In this document: piece by piece, positions 12,220-23,689 of the stretch | Position numbering within the stretch: position 1 is the stretch's first letter | Layout: the number at the start of each line of letters is the position of its first letter | NCBI GenBank assembly: GCA_028023455.1 | Contig: JAQFVV010013333.1 | Location: 62,001-126,000 of the forward strand | Direction: 5' to 3' | Length of the DNA stretch: 64,000 nt | Source: Epiperipatus broadwayi | Lineage: Eukaryota > Onychophora > Udeonychophora > Euonychophora > Peripatidae | The notes under the pieces: model-generated | What the model was told of the DNA's origin: nothing | Seen by the model: the letters and a program-made list of their open reading frames with translations, nothing else | The model's database searches: none | Position numbers and translations under genes: made by a program

Positions 12220-14665
12220 ACTGTGATAATCTTTTATTTGTCTATTTACTACTGCAGATCACATTCCAGAAAAGAAAGATTATATAAATTGAATAAGTGT
12301 TTAATATTAAATGGAATATTGTCAACCTTTTGTCAAGTTAGAAAAAATGAAGAGGCAATTGATTTGAGAAATGGACAGATTTTTTATTATAAAGATACAA
12401 ACATTGGAGGTATTAGTTGAATGGAATTCATTATAAATAAATAATGAAAAACAATATTTTGAAAATTGATGGCATATCATATAAGAATAGCAGGATTAAT
12501 TATTTGATTTCATTGAAAGATATCTCCAAAATTCTTATTCTGAGATTTTTATATGAATGTGTGGAATATTTTTAATTAACCAACAATATTTTAAAATTGT
12601 TATGAGAAATTTTAATGCTAGAATTGGAAAATAATTGAAATTACTGTTATGATTTTTAATTTTTTGAAAAAAAAATTTCAAAGTTGAAATAGGTATGAAA
12701 GCATCAAATAAACAAATAACAGAATTGAATTATATTTGACTAGTAAAAGTGTGTGATATGCTTAATACATTCAATACAAGAAGATATAATTTATTAGGAA
12801 GACTATAAGATACATGTTAATGCAAAACTAATGAGTCAAATGCTATTAAAAAACAGTATTAACAGTTGATGTACTTCACTTTTAGAAATACTTTAATAAA
12901 ATGTAAATTAGAACTTACAAATTATTTTGAAACATTAACAAATTTCAAAGTTGTCTCAGATTTCAGATAAATCAAAAAGATAATAATTGATAAACTACTA
13001 AGAACTATGCCAATAGCCAAAATAAAAAACCAATAGTTACCACTAAATTTTATTGAAATGAGACAATGATGAAGAAAAGAAGAATGTGAAAATAAGAGAC
13101 TTATTAAGAAAAACTAGATATCTGGAATTTAGTAAAATATGAAAAAAAAGTTAATGATAACATAAGGAAATGTAATTGTTTAATGGCAAGGTAAGCTATA
13201 AAAAAAAAAGGTGCAAAAGTATAAAATACCATTTTGGTATTGGAAGGAAAGTTGTTTCAACAATTAAGCAGTAGAATACTATAATAAAGTGTATAGAATA
13301 ATAATTTAATAAAAGACAAGAAAACAAAATAGTTCCTGCAATAGCATCTTTTGAAACCCAAGTGTTATAAATGAGGGGATGAGGTGCATTTGAATGTATG
13401 AAGAAAGTGGAGATCGGTTTCAAGTAATGATGTAATGTTTAAAGATATAAAAGTAATAGAGAAACTTTTGACAAAGTTACATACCAAATATATACCAGAT
13501 GATTGGGAAAATGCATAAATGACATTGATATTTAACAAAGATAAAAAAAGAAAAAGTATATAAATTATGGATCTGTCAGTCTTCTATTAATTCTAATTAC
13601 AAGTTGTTTACTAATATCATTCTACATTATGTATAAAGAGCCTTAGAATCAAGTTATTTTAAAGAAAAGTTGGATTTAAAAGTGATTATAATACAATAGA
13701 ATACATTCCAATATTAAGAGAAATTAGGGGAATGGCAATTTTGCATTGGATTTGTAGATTATAACAAAAAGGTATTCAATTCTATAAGTTCTTTTATGAT
13801 GGTTAAAGATTTGGAATATTAAGATGTAGATCCAGAATATTGTCATATTATGAAGCATTTATTAAAGAGCAACAATAGTAATTAATTTACATAATAATGC
13901 TAAATGTTAATTTATCTCTCAAAAATTTTTACAGCAGTTTTACAGAAAGTATTTTGTGGATTAAAACGGTAGTTAAGGAAATAGAAACAAATTCAGAAAA
14001 TTTACATTATCTAAATTTTGCAATTAATAACACTTCAGAGCTTCAGATGATAAAAAGCCTACAGTAATATTTAATTATTATTCCATGCAGAAGAAAAGAT
14101 TGACAGTAGTGAAATAAAATAAATTAATAACTACAAATATCATAATCAGATTTAATTATATAATTAAATTTTGATGTGGTAGTTATGGGTGGGAATAATT
14201 TAATATTAAAAATAAATAGTGACTATTTGCTTGAAAAGGAAGATTTTAGATGAATGTTTTGTAGATGAACTTAATTATAGGTCTGATACTTGGATGTTTT
14301 ATATAAGAAAAATAACACAGTAATGTAGGGAGAAATGCATATTGGGTTTTACAAACAGAAATAGCAAGTGATATATGTAGGTGAGAAAGCAAACAGATAT
14401 CACTGACATTTTTAAAAGACTGAAAAATGTAGAATGGCAGTTGGAATGGAAATGTTATTAGAAGAGATGACAATAAATGGGCATTTAAAGTTTTATTCTG
14501 GTTCTCAAGGTTTTGTAAAAGACCATATAAGCAATAGACGGATCAGATATGAAAATTTGCTAAGTGATGTGGAAAAGAAATTATATTTTGGAAAAATCAA
14601 ATTAAACTCTCAGAGATTGTCATCTTCCTATGAAATGATAATAGCTGAAATAATGATGTAAGTGT
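12220..14665 (+). mobile_element. LINE copy A (RTE-like endonuclease/reverse transcriptase), left arm
   Basis: A long, heavily mutated element. In order: an endonuclease-like piece with QVRKNEEAIDLRNG and YYKDTNIGG (12338-12417); the RT start with IPDDWENA near 13495; GFKSDYNTIEYIP at about 13673; the FVDY-x-K-x-FNS version of RT motif A (F-V-D-Y..AFDS) near 13750; and FTAVLQKVFCGLK near 13930. The C-terminal segment with a GxMxMLLEEMTINGHLKFYSGS-type sequence ends at 14662. Stops and frameshifts are frequent, so it is dead. The family is the animal endonuclease-RT group related to BovB/RTE. It lies inside BANP-like intron 2. Confidence 0.8.
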
Positions 14666-16159
14666 ATGTATATGCATTGTTCTTTCAGATTTTCTCACAA
14701 AAACTTTTACATATGAAAGTACTCGTGTCAACATATATATGTATACACACACATTTCTGCTTAAAGGTATATTTTAGGAGTCTAAGCAAATAGTGAACAG
14801 TCAAATAACATTTGATTATCATAGATGGCACCTAATCATGGCTTATATCTCTTAATTGAATTTTTATTCTAGCTTATTTTTTTTAGAACTATATAGAAAA
14901 TCCTTGTTTAATATTTTACTTATGATTACTGGAGAAATAATTCATAAATTGTAATTTTCTAGTTTTGCAATGCTTGATAAGTCTTGGAATTTTTTTACAT
15001 TTTCAAAAATTATTTTTTTTCCTATGTCATAATGTTTTAATCTTCAAACATACATCATTTAAAGAGGACAAAATAAGTTTTCATCTAAATTTAAAATGGC
15101 CTTTCAATATGAAAGTTATTTAAATTTTTGGGTCTGAAGAATGAAGTATCTTGATGTAATTAAGCATGCTCTATGTAGAGTTCCAAGAAAAAATAACTAA
15201 CGTATTATTTGGAGAAAATTCTTGGGAAAATTTGTACATTTTATAATCATGCAAAATTTGCATATGTTAAAATTTGTAGGTTTAAATAAACAAAAAGCAA
15301 ATATGTAGATCTTAAATTGTATTAAGAAAGAAAAAAAACAAAACAGAAATCAAACAAAATAATGTTTGAATTTACAAATGTAAAATAAATAAATCATTCA
15401 TTTGCTATAGATAAAACAAGTGCTTTTATAATAAAATAATTACAATATTGTAAAAAAAGAAATAAAAAATTAAGATATACTCATAGAAAATGCAGGATGT
15501 AATTGATTAGCAAGCATGTAAATCTAATTTCTATTAAAATTTGAAAATATTTAAAATTAATTTCAGAAAAAAGTATTTTAAAAAAATGTTTATGCATTAA
15601 TTAAAAATGAATATCTTTTTTTAACAATTGCAAATGTCTGGAAAAGACCATGTTAAATAAGATTTTAATTATGCTAAATGAAAAAAATACACTTGAAATT
15701 TTTTATATATATATTATTAAAAAGTGTATATGCCAACCACTTAAACTCTACTTGTCAGATTTGGGAGGGGGTGCTTTTGAGCAAAAAGAGTTTTCTGGTA
15801 ATTCTTCAAGAAATAATTATGCCTGTGTTAATAGAAAATTCCTAGACTAGATTGTGATAGAAAGTGAAGTATAAAAAAATTAAGGAATAATGTGAAGTAA
15901 TGTGCAAAAAGTATTTGAATGACAAAAGGTTCAATCGTGTAACATGAATTAAATTTACTAAAGTCTTATATATATTATAAATAATCCGCAAACAAAAATT
16001 TAAAACAAAAATATAAATTGCCTTTATATTTTAAAAATATAAAGTAAATGGTAAAAATAATTTATTTTCATTTTTAAATTAATTCACTAAAAATTAAATT
16101 GTCTTTTTAATTTTTTTCACATACACATAAAATATTTTAAATTCATTTATATTGCATTG
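14666..16159. other. AT-rich intronic stretch (left arm; mirror 34651-36144)
   Basis: No feature recognised. It contains A-rich and (TA)-rich runs and an isolated ttgggagggggtgctttt near 15760, with no reading frame of interest. Confidence 0.4.
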
Positions 16160-16585
16160 CAATTTAATATATCTATAGACTTGGACACTTAATAGAAGAG
16201 CAATACAGAGACTTCAGACCACTCAAAGAAGTATGGAAAAATGCATGTTGGGAGTAACAAGAAGAGATCGAAAATGCAATGTATGGGTAAGAGAACAAAC
16301 AGGTGTTACTGATCTCATTGAAAAAATTAAAAGATTGAAGTAGAGTTGGGCTGGACATATTGCTAGAAGAGATGATAATAGATGGACAATTGAAGTCTTA
16401 AACTGGATTCCAAGAGATTGTAAAAGATCCAGAAAGAGACCATATGTTAGATGGATGGATGAAATAAGAAAGTGTGCAGGAGTGATGTGGAGAAGAGAAG
16501 CTAAAGATCGGAGAAGATGGATTGAACTTGGAGAGACCTTTATTCTGCAGTGGATTGATAATGGTTGATGATGATGATTAAAATT
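16160..16585 (+). mobile_element. LINE copy B, 5'-truncated 3' end, left arm
   Basis: About 400 bases encoding the RTE-like C terminus: RRAIQRLQTTQRSMEK-type start, then LGVTRRDRKCNVWVREQTG, WAGHIARRDDNRW at 16348, KRSRKRPYVRWMDE and WRREAKDRRRWIELGE, closing near a TGA and a TGATGATGATGAT tail (16565-16577). A single in-frame TAG sits just before WAGHI. This is the best-preserved LINE end in the arm and a typical 5'-truncated insertion. Confidence 0.9.
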
Positions 16586-17904
16586 TAACTTTCACACTCT
16601 CATAATTTTTTAATTGGGAATTGAAAGAGATGCTATGTATGTAGAAAAAGTATGTTGACTGAGATTAATTAACAAAATTAATTAATTAGTTAATATGTTA
16701 TGGAAAAACAGATTATCACTTAACAAGAAAATCTTACAATTGAACAATATCCAGATTAAGTTGAAAAGAACCATATAATTCAAATGTATGCAAAATGATT
16801 GATTATAGGAATTACATCATGAATAAAATTGAACCTTTAGGAAAATAAGTGCTTTTTATTAGGACTTTTGGAGAAGAACTAAGAAATATTAAATTTGTTT
16901 GAAGCACCAAAAAATTTCACTTTCATATATTAGACCTATTATTAGTTATTATATATATATCTAATTTATAATAGAATTGTAGTTAATTACTGTATATAGA
17001 AAATAAATTATATGTAGTTTGATTTGACGTGATCCAATTATAATGTGTCTGTTGCACTAGGCTGTATAGATAATTAGCGGAAAAATTATTCACTGATATC
17101 ATGGTGAAAGAACTTCTTATCATGGATATATATAATAGGAGGAACTTTAATAATTCAAGATGTTAAAGCTTGTTAATTTTTATAGGCTAATTCAATATTT
17201 TTCTCATGTTCACTTATAACCTCTTGACAAATTTTAAATTTTATAAATTTATGAAGTGGGCAAGAAAAGAATAATGTGAAACTATAACTATACTAATAGT
17301 GATGCAAATACTAATAAGAATTTTTGCATATCAGGTTTTTTTAAAAGCAGTGAGTACTTATGTGAAATAAATAAACGATTTTTAGTAAAATGGAAAATTT
17401 TCTGAATTTTTTATGTATGGTTTTTGCTTGCTCAGATATTTTGCTATGATTTTTATAAATATATATATATATATTTCAAAAAATTACAAATAATAATTTT
17501 ATATCATTATTAAATTATTTTTATTTTTTTCATTCAATAAATAATACAATTTTAACATGAAAAAGTGTATAAAAAAATATTTTTTATTCATTAGCAAACT
17601 AGACTGTTGCTTATTAAACTTATAAATATTCTTAATAACCTCCACTCCATCTATTGCTTACAGAGTATTCATTTTTTTCATCATTTATATTTGTTAATCT
17701 TTAAATTTTACTAATGAAAAGATGATGTTTAAATAATATACATTTCATAAAAATATTTTTGCATTGTTGCATTCAAAGAAAAAAAAAAAATTGAAAATAC
17801 TTTTTTTTTTAAAACTTCAAACTTAATAATAATTAAAATATAGTATTTTATCAAAAATACACAGTGTAAATGTTTTTCTGAAGGTTGGAAATGATGGTAT
17901 TTTA
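16586..17904. other. AT-rich intronic stretch (left arm; mirror 32921-34230)
   Basis: No gene recognised. It includes a (TA)n run at 17457-17475 and A/T homopolymers around 17779-17812. A short near-palindrome taattaacaaaattaattaa lies at 16669. Confidence 0.4.
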
Positions 17905-18720
17905 GTTGTATTTATATATTGGATTGTTTCCTATCATCTAATATTAAGTATTGAATGTTTTTAGAAAAATTTAACTTTATTTAAATATTCTAATTACATT
18001 CAACTACTAACACAAGTTAGTATATGCACAATGTTTCGAGTGGTATTATTCTCCTATCTTCTTCGGGTGTTGCTGGCCTGATGAGTGAGAGTACTAGGAT
18101 AGGAATCAGATCTGGACTCTTAGATTATTGATTATTGAATTTTAAGTTAACTCTCTTACCAACTGAACCATTCTTCCAAAGGCAACAATCAGTAGAAATT
18201 TCATATACTTATTTATGAGGTTCCTCCTGATTTCTCCACTTTTTCCTAAGAACAAAGTTGGGAAAATACAAAAATATTGGATAGAGAGGAAAAGGTACAA
18301 AGAAGAAAATTCAAAGAAACTGCTCACCTAACAAAAGCAATTAACCTCGAAAGTCAACCTAGTGTGACTATATGTAATGTATAGAAACCAGTAATCAACT
18401 TTGCTCTTAGGAAAAAGTGGAGAAATTAGGAGGAACCTCATAGATAAGTATATGAAATTTCTACTGACTATTGCCTTTGGCAGGTTGGCTCAGTTGGTTA
18501 GTGCATTATCTTAAAATTTAATATTTAATACTCTAAGGGTCCAGATTTGATTCCCATGCTAGTACTGTCACTGGTCAGGCCAACAACATCTGAAGAAGAG
18601 AGGAGATTCTTGAACATTATGCATGTATTTAGAATATTTAAATAAAGTTAAATTTTTTCTAAAGACATTCAATATTTAATATTAGATGATGGAAAGAGTC
18701 CAATATATAAAGACAACATA
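17905..18720. mobile_element. Foldback element FB4: two SINE-like units head to head, left arm
   Basis: Two copies of one unit of about 330 bases in opposite directions: 18262 down to 17905 on the reverse strand and 18398 to 18720 on the forward strand. Each has a shared head (aaaaagtggagaaat, aggaacctcat, tttctactga), then a tRNA-like box A (GGTTGGCTCAGTTGGTTAG at 18481, GAATGGTTCAGTTGGTAAG on the other strand), a box B-like GGTCCAGATTTGATTCC, the CTAGTACTGTCACTGG block, and a tail ending tggaaagagtccaatat. The tail is the same end found in FB3. About 135 bases separate the heads. Confidence 0.75.
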
Positions 18721-19043
18721 GTGTAAATATTTCTAAATTAATTTGGCAATTTTCTTTTTAACAGTTATTAATATTTATTTTTTAAAATTATACAAATCAA
18801 GTTCTGAATCACGTACTTGCTATTATGAAACAACTCCTTAAAAGATTGTTTTAATTTCTTTAGTTATAAATTTTCAATCAAATGAAAGTGATGTTATTGT
18901 TTGTAAAATAAATTTAAATAATATACTAAAAGTACATTATTTAAATGAATTATTATTATTATAATATGTATTGAAACTATTGATAGTTAAAAAAAAAAGT
19001 TATTTAAATTTCAATTTACATATCTTTTTTTATTTTTTATTAG
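18721..19043. other. End of BANP-like intron 2 (left arm; mirror 31777-32097)
   Basis: AT-rich, nothing recognised except the TTTTTATTAG acceptor at its end. Confidence 0.4.
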
Positions 19044-19209
19044 CGTATTCTTCATAATATCAATAAGGCCATTTTAATGAGGCTTGACAGTATAGAAAAA
19101 AAAATTGAAAATGTTTCTGCAACATGTCGTATATTAGAAGACAAAGTGGAACATATTACTTCACAAGTCAAAATTCAGCTTTATGGATGTCTGTACATAA
19201 AAATAGGGT
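19044..19209 (+). pseudogene. BANP-like exon 3, left arm, frameshifted with lost donor
   Basis: Same coiled-coil coding segment as 31610-31776 through HITSQV. An A-run has four A's here (gtcaaaattc) where the right arm has five, which shifts the frame, and the donor GCGTAAGT of the right arm reads GTTTAAGT here. A cryptic GT one base upstream exists, but the frame is already lost. I call this copy a decaying pseudogene. Confidence 0.6.
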
Positions 19210-19500
19210 TTAAGTTTTTAATTGAAATATTAGTTTGTAAATTTTAAGTAATATCTAGTTTAATTACATTACAAATTTTATTGACACTGGTGGTAGTATT
19301 TAATTATTTTTATTTTAAATTTGGTATTGCGTAAAAAGCATCTTATGTGTTGTCTATTCTTATCCAAGTTTTTTCATTTTTTGAATATTGTATGAAATAG
19401 GACTTTATAGCAATTTTTATTTCATTTTAATTTACTAATTATTTGTTAATTAATTATAATGAAATTATACATTTAAATCTTAATTTTTAATTGTATATAG

Positions 19501-19561
19501 AGATGAAGATACTAAAACAGTTTCAAATCGCCTTCTGTGGAGCCTCTGGGTAGAAGAGTAA
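19501..19561 (+). pseudogene. BANP-like candidate exon 4, left arm
   Basis: Sequence matches 31256-31316, but the acceptor reads TATATAG instead of TATGCAG. It cannot be joined in frame to the damaged exon 3. Confidence 0.4.
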
Positions 19562-19639
19562 TGAAAAAAAGTTATTATTCTCAGACTTTATAAAAGCTCA
19601 TTTTGTCTTCTATTTAATAAAAACTTAATATCTATTTAT

Positions 19640-20210
19640 TTTATTTTATGGAGAAAATAAAGATTGAAAATAATGAATTAGAGGCTAATAACTACAAATA
19701 TTTTAATTAAAATTCTAGTTAATCATGGAATTAAACTTAAATATGTTGTTTTTTATATAAATTAACTTGATGTTAAAAGAAAACATACCTATGTTTGGAA
19801 AGGAAAGGAAAGTTTTGAATAGATTTATTTTATCAATTCTTACTTATGAATCTGAGATTTGGGTGCTTAACAGGCTATACAATGCATGTTGGGAATGATA
19901 AGGAGAGATCAAAAACTAAATGCATGAATACGAGAACAACAAAAAGATTTCATTGATCTTATTGAAAGAATAAAAAAGCTGAATGAAGCAAGTTAGACAA
20001 GATGTTAGAAGTGATAATAATAGCTGAACAATCCAAGGAAATATAAAAGATCTAGAAAAAGTGATGGATAGATAAGGGAGTTTAGTGAAGTGATGTGAAG
20101 AAGAGAAGTTATAGATTGAAGAAACTGGATTAAACTTGAAATTGCTTTCATCCTGCAGTGATTCATTATTTTTTTGAAAATGGTGATTATTATAAGATGA
20201 TGATGATTGT
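19640..20210 (+). mobile_element. LINE copy C, decayed 3' end, left arm
   Basis: Degenerate RTE-like C terminus. ILTYESEIWVLNR (19838-19876) matches the LTYGSETWxL segment typical of these elements. Later remnants follow of the RRDNNxWT, RSRKSDG and EETGLNLKLLSSCSD positions, and a GATGATGATT tail at 20197-20207. Many stops. It lies 3' of BANP-like exon 4. Confidence 0.75.
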
Positions 20211-20229
20211 ATTCTTTTCATTTTATAAT

Positions 20230-20262
20230 ATATATTTTCTCTCTCTCTCTCCTCCCCTCTTC
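20230..20262 (+). repeat. CT-rich low-complexity tract (mirror 30562-30594)
   Basis: tttctctctctctctcctcc-type tract next to the tail of LINE copy C, opposite a GA-rich tract in the right arm. Confidence 0.7.
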
Positions 20263-20299
20263 TTTCTTTATGTATATACATTGTTGTTATTTTTTGCTG

Positions 20300-21190
20300 T
20301 TTTCATGTATCTATGCACATACTTTCATATATATTGTTTTTTTATTTTTTTTATTTTAAGTAATATCTTTATTAACAGAAACGAACAAATATTTACATTT
20401 TTTTTTCTCTTTATATACAACTATTTACATACAATTTTTGATCTGCATTTCACTTTCTTCAATACTCTTTTCACACTCATAGTCTTATATGTTTTCATTT
20501 CTTGGATGGCTATTCTTAATTAAATAAGAATTTCATTCTCATATGTCACACAGTGTGGATCCTGTCCTTGCCCAAATCATTTCCATCACCCTTTTTGGCA
20601 GGTATCTTAAGGATTGGTTAAAATATTTATCACATTCTTTTTCTAATTTCCTTAGCCAGTTGTACTTTTTATTGTCAAATATCATGCTACACCTATTGAC
20701 CATATTGTCTTTAAAGTGTTTACCAAAACCAATGCATTATGTGGATGAAAATTTTTAGTCTTATAGCACTAATATTTTCATATTTATAATTGGAGTATAG
20801 AATACTTTTTCCATATCTGTTTAAATGCATTGCATTCTTTGAACAAATGTAAAAAAGTCTCTTCTTTGTTCCTATAAAATATACATAAAATCTCCAAATT
20901 CATATTTGGTCTTCTATTTAAGTATATTGTTGTTGGTAGTATGCCATTCAATAATTTGAAAATAAATTTCATATAAGATTGAGGAACATATATTATCTGG
21001 AAGTTCTTCAATATCTTCATTCTTGTCACTTCCGATCATGAATAGGTCTCACTATTTATTTGTCCTTTCAAATCCTTACATTTGTTGTTGATCAAGCTGA
21101 TTAGGTTTAAGTCATCTTGCAAGTCTTTATTTTTAATGCTTTGAATGTATTCTATAAAAATATGATTTAGTAATTAATGTTTTAGAAAAC
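20300..21190 (-). mobile_element. LINE fragment E with zf-RVT domain, left arm
   Basis: Reverse-strand translation at 21029-20784 gives FIFKLLNGILPTTIYLNRR, then C-x-F-Y-RNKEETFLHLFKEC, the zinc-binding (zf-RVT) segment that follows the RT in several LINE clades. Upstream (to 21180) is EYIQSIKNKDLQDDLNLI-like sequence, and downstream (20758-20540) is a degenerate C-terminal tail ending near an AATAAAGAT signal at 20365. The first Cys of the zinc motif appears replaced. It is a different LINE family from copies A-D. Confidence 0.7.
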
Positions 21191-22084
21191 TCACATGTTT
21201 TATTAGTCTATAATGAAAGAAAAAATTTCAACAACTTTTGGCTTGGATCATTATTAGATTGAGACATGAATAAAGTTTAAAAAAATTAGCTGTTTTTTTT
21301 TTAGTTGAAAAACTAATATTGGATATAGATGATTATAAACTTAATAATTAAGAGAATAAAGTATTTATTAGAGTGATATAACTACTTCGACTAAATTATT
21401 TATACATCTATAAGGATTCCTTTTGATATATTTAAAGGCACCTGAAATAACTTCATTTAAGAATGCAACATAGTATTGTAAAAATATGACTGCAAGATTA
21501 TGAATATGATACTATTGAATCAACAATTGAAATGTGTTATTCACTAGATTGGACATGCAAAATGAATAAAGATATAGATTTATTATAAAAAAATATTATA
21601 ATGAATTTGAATAGGGTTCAATGTGAAATGGAAGACTCTCTTTATATTATGAAGCTTATTTTAACGATAGTTTAAAGATATGCAATATTGATTACTTTAG
21701 CTGAGAATATACTGATGAGGATAGAAGACAGTGATGAGCTATAATTAAGAAAATTGTTGAAGTTTTTCAGAAAGAAAAGTTTGCATTAAAGAAATTAAAA
21801 TACACTATTATAAATGTATGAAAAAAAGCAGGCTTTAGATCGGAAGAGGTTATTGTAGAAATTACTTTTAGCTTTTTTTTTTGTCTACTTTTTAATAGGA
21901 ATTAGAATAAGTAATTTGTTTATGTATAACTGCTAAATATAAAGATAATATATTTATAAACATTGAATGATTAATCACAAGAGGGATTGTCCATCTAACA
22001 TTTGAGCATTAGAAATGTTAAGATTCAGGACCATTAGCTCAACAGTCTGGTATTCTGCCATATTGAGACATTTTGGTTTTATGT
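21191..22084. other. Unassigned AT-rich stretch (left arm; mirror 28741-29634)
   Basis: Probably degraded LINE sequence: forward-strand pieces near 21590-21860 (for example GRFRSEEVIVEI-like codons) hint at another element, but I cannot place it. Confidence 0.3.
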
Positions 22085-23660
22085 CTTAATTGACAGTACA
22101 CACATATTATTTTTCATCATTATTATTCCATTACAGAATGAAGATGAATGTTTTTTTCAATTTTAATTCCATTTTTTTTAATCATAGCTCTCTTTCACAT
22201 CACAATATCAAACGTGCTTTCCATCTCATATGTGTCTTTTTTGGGATCTTTGGGATTCCATTCAAAATTTCAACTGTCTGTGTATTATCATCTCTTCTTG
22301 CAATATGTTCACACAGCTCCATTCAAGTCTCTTAGTTTTTCAACAATTTCATTAATACTTGTTTTATCTTAATTCTTTCAATAAAATCAGTGATATCTAA
22401 TTCAATCATTTTTGATTTTATGTTATTCCTAACATTTATATTCTTCATATTTTGTTGAATGGTCTGAAGTCTCAGTTGATAAGTAAAATCTGCTAAAACA
22501 TATATATTAACAACCTTCTTCTTCAATCTTTTAATAATGAAGTTATTTTTACCAAAAGTTTCCATTTGTATTAATAATTTGACCAAGGTATTTATAATTA
22601 TTAACTTCTTTTAATTTATAATTTGTATGAGAAAATCCTATATTGAATGTTACAGTAGACCCTTTTTAACATTTATCTTTAATCTTTTATTTTTTTATTT
22701 TCATCTGATATCTCTTGCTACATTTTCCCTGACCCTCTGAAGCATTATTTGTAAAATTATTTATATCATCTGAAAATCTAGATAACTTAAATAATCTCCA
22801 GTTATTTTTCCTTTCTTAGCTTTTCATTTTAGTCCACAAAATATTTTTGTTAAACTGCTGTAAAAAGTATTTGAGAAATGGAATTATCATGTCTTGCATT
22901 GTTATTAATGTCAATTGTTTTAGTATCACATTTAATCTAATAATTACTACTGCATTTTGATACATATTTTCCAGAATATGACACTAACATAGATCTTTAA
23001 CCTGGTTAAAAACTTTAATCATAATGAAAGTATTTATAGAATCAAATGCATAACCCACAAATTCCAAGCAAAAAGTCTATTCATTTATTGATCTTTTCTA
23101 TAATTTCTGTCAATACTTATATCTGAACCATTGTACTAAACTACTCTTTACTCCTAACTTGGTTTTTTTTTTGTTGATTAGAATACAAAGTTTTCTATTA
23201 ATGAGTTGCAGTTATCTTCAATAAAGATTTTGTATTGAACTGATACAATGCTGATAGGTCTATGATAGGTCTATAATTTCTAATGTATTTTTTTTATGAC
23301 CTTTCTTAAATATCAATGTTACTGCTTGAATCTTCCAGTCATTTGGTATATCTTTATCTTTTAAACATTTAATGTATAACTTTGTCAACATTTTTTTTAT
23401 TACTTCATTGTTTCTTCATAGATTTTTATTTTAGTATTTCACCTCTTCATTTAAAATAACTTGCAAATCAGAAAATAATAATTGTTTTTATTTTTGTATT
23501 ATAGTATGCCATTGCAATACTTTAATTGTTCTGATGATTTCCCCATTTTTGGTTTTTGTACTGTGTTACTCCTCAATTTGCACTTTCTTCATCTTTTGTA
23601 CTTGTTTCCTGATGACCTTTGTATTAAATGGCTGTTAATTTTGTAACATCTGGTTATTTA
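22085..23660 (-). mobile_element. LINE copy D (RTE-like RT), left arm
   Basis: The reverse strand reads, from 23400 down, a PNDWKxAAVTLIFKKGHKK-type RT start, NYRPI, a (Y)AFDSIN motif A near 23035, an ENMYQNAVVIIRLN segment, and ends in the RTE C-terminal region near 22100. Frame breaks are common. It abuts the ARFGEF pseudogene and points away from the centre. Confidence 0.8.
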
Positions 23661-23689
23661 AAAAAGTAATTTTAATTTTTTTTCTTCGG

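Noticed and set aside
18060-18100. CTGATGAG next to a stem-like GAGAGTAC, resembling a hammerhead ribozyme core
   Set aside because: The required GAAAC part is on the opposite strand, and the other copies of this element have CTGACCAG. It does not form the conserved core.
19916-20523. Long open frames of about 121 codons on both strands around 19916-20523 and their mirror at 30343-30908
   Set aside because: They are low-complexity, Phe/Leu/Ser- and Tyr-rich translations of AT-rich DNA and lie antisense to, or over, the LINE C and E remnants. The homologous reading is in another frame.
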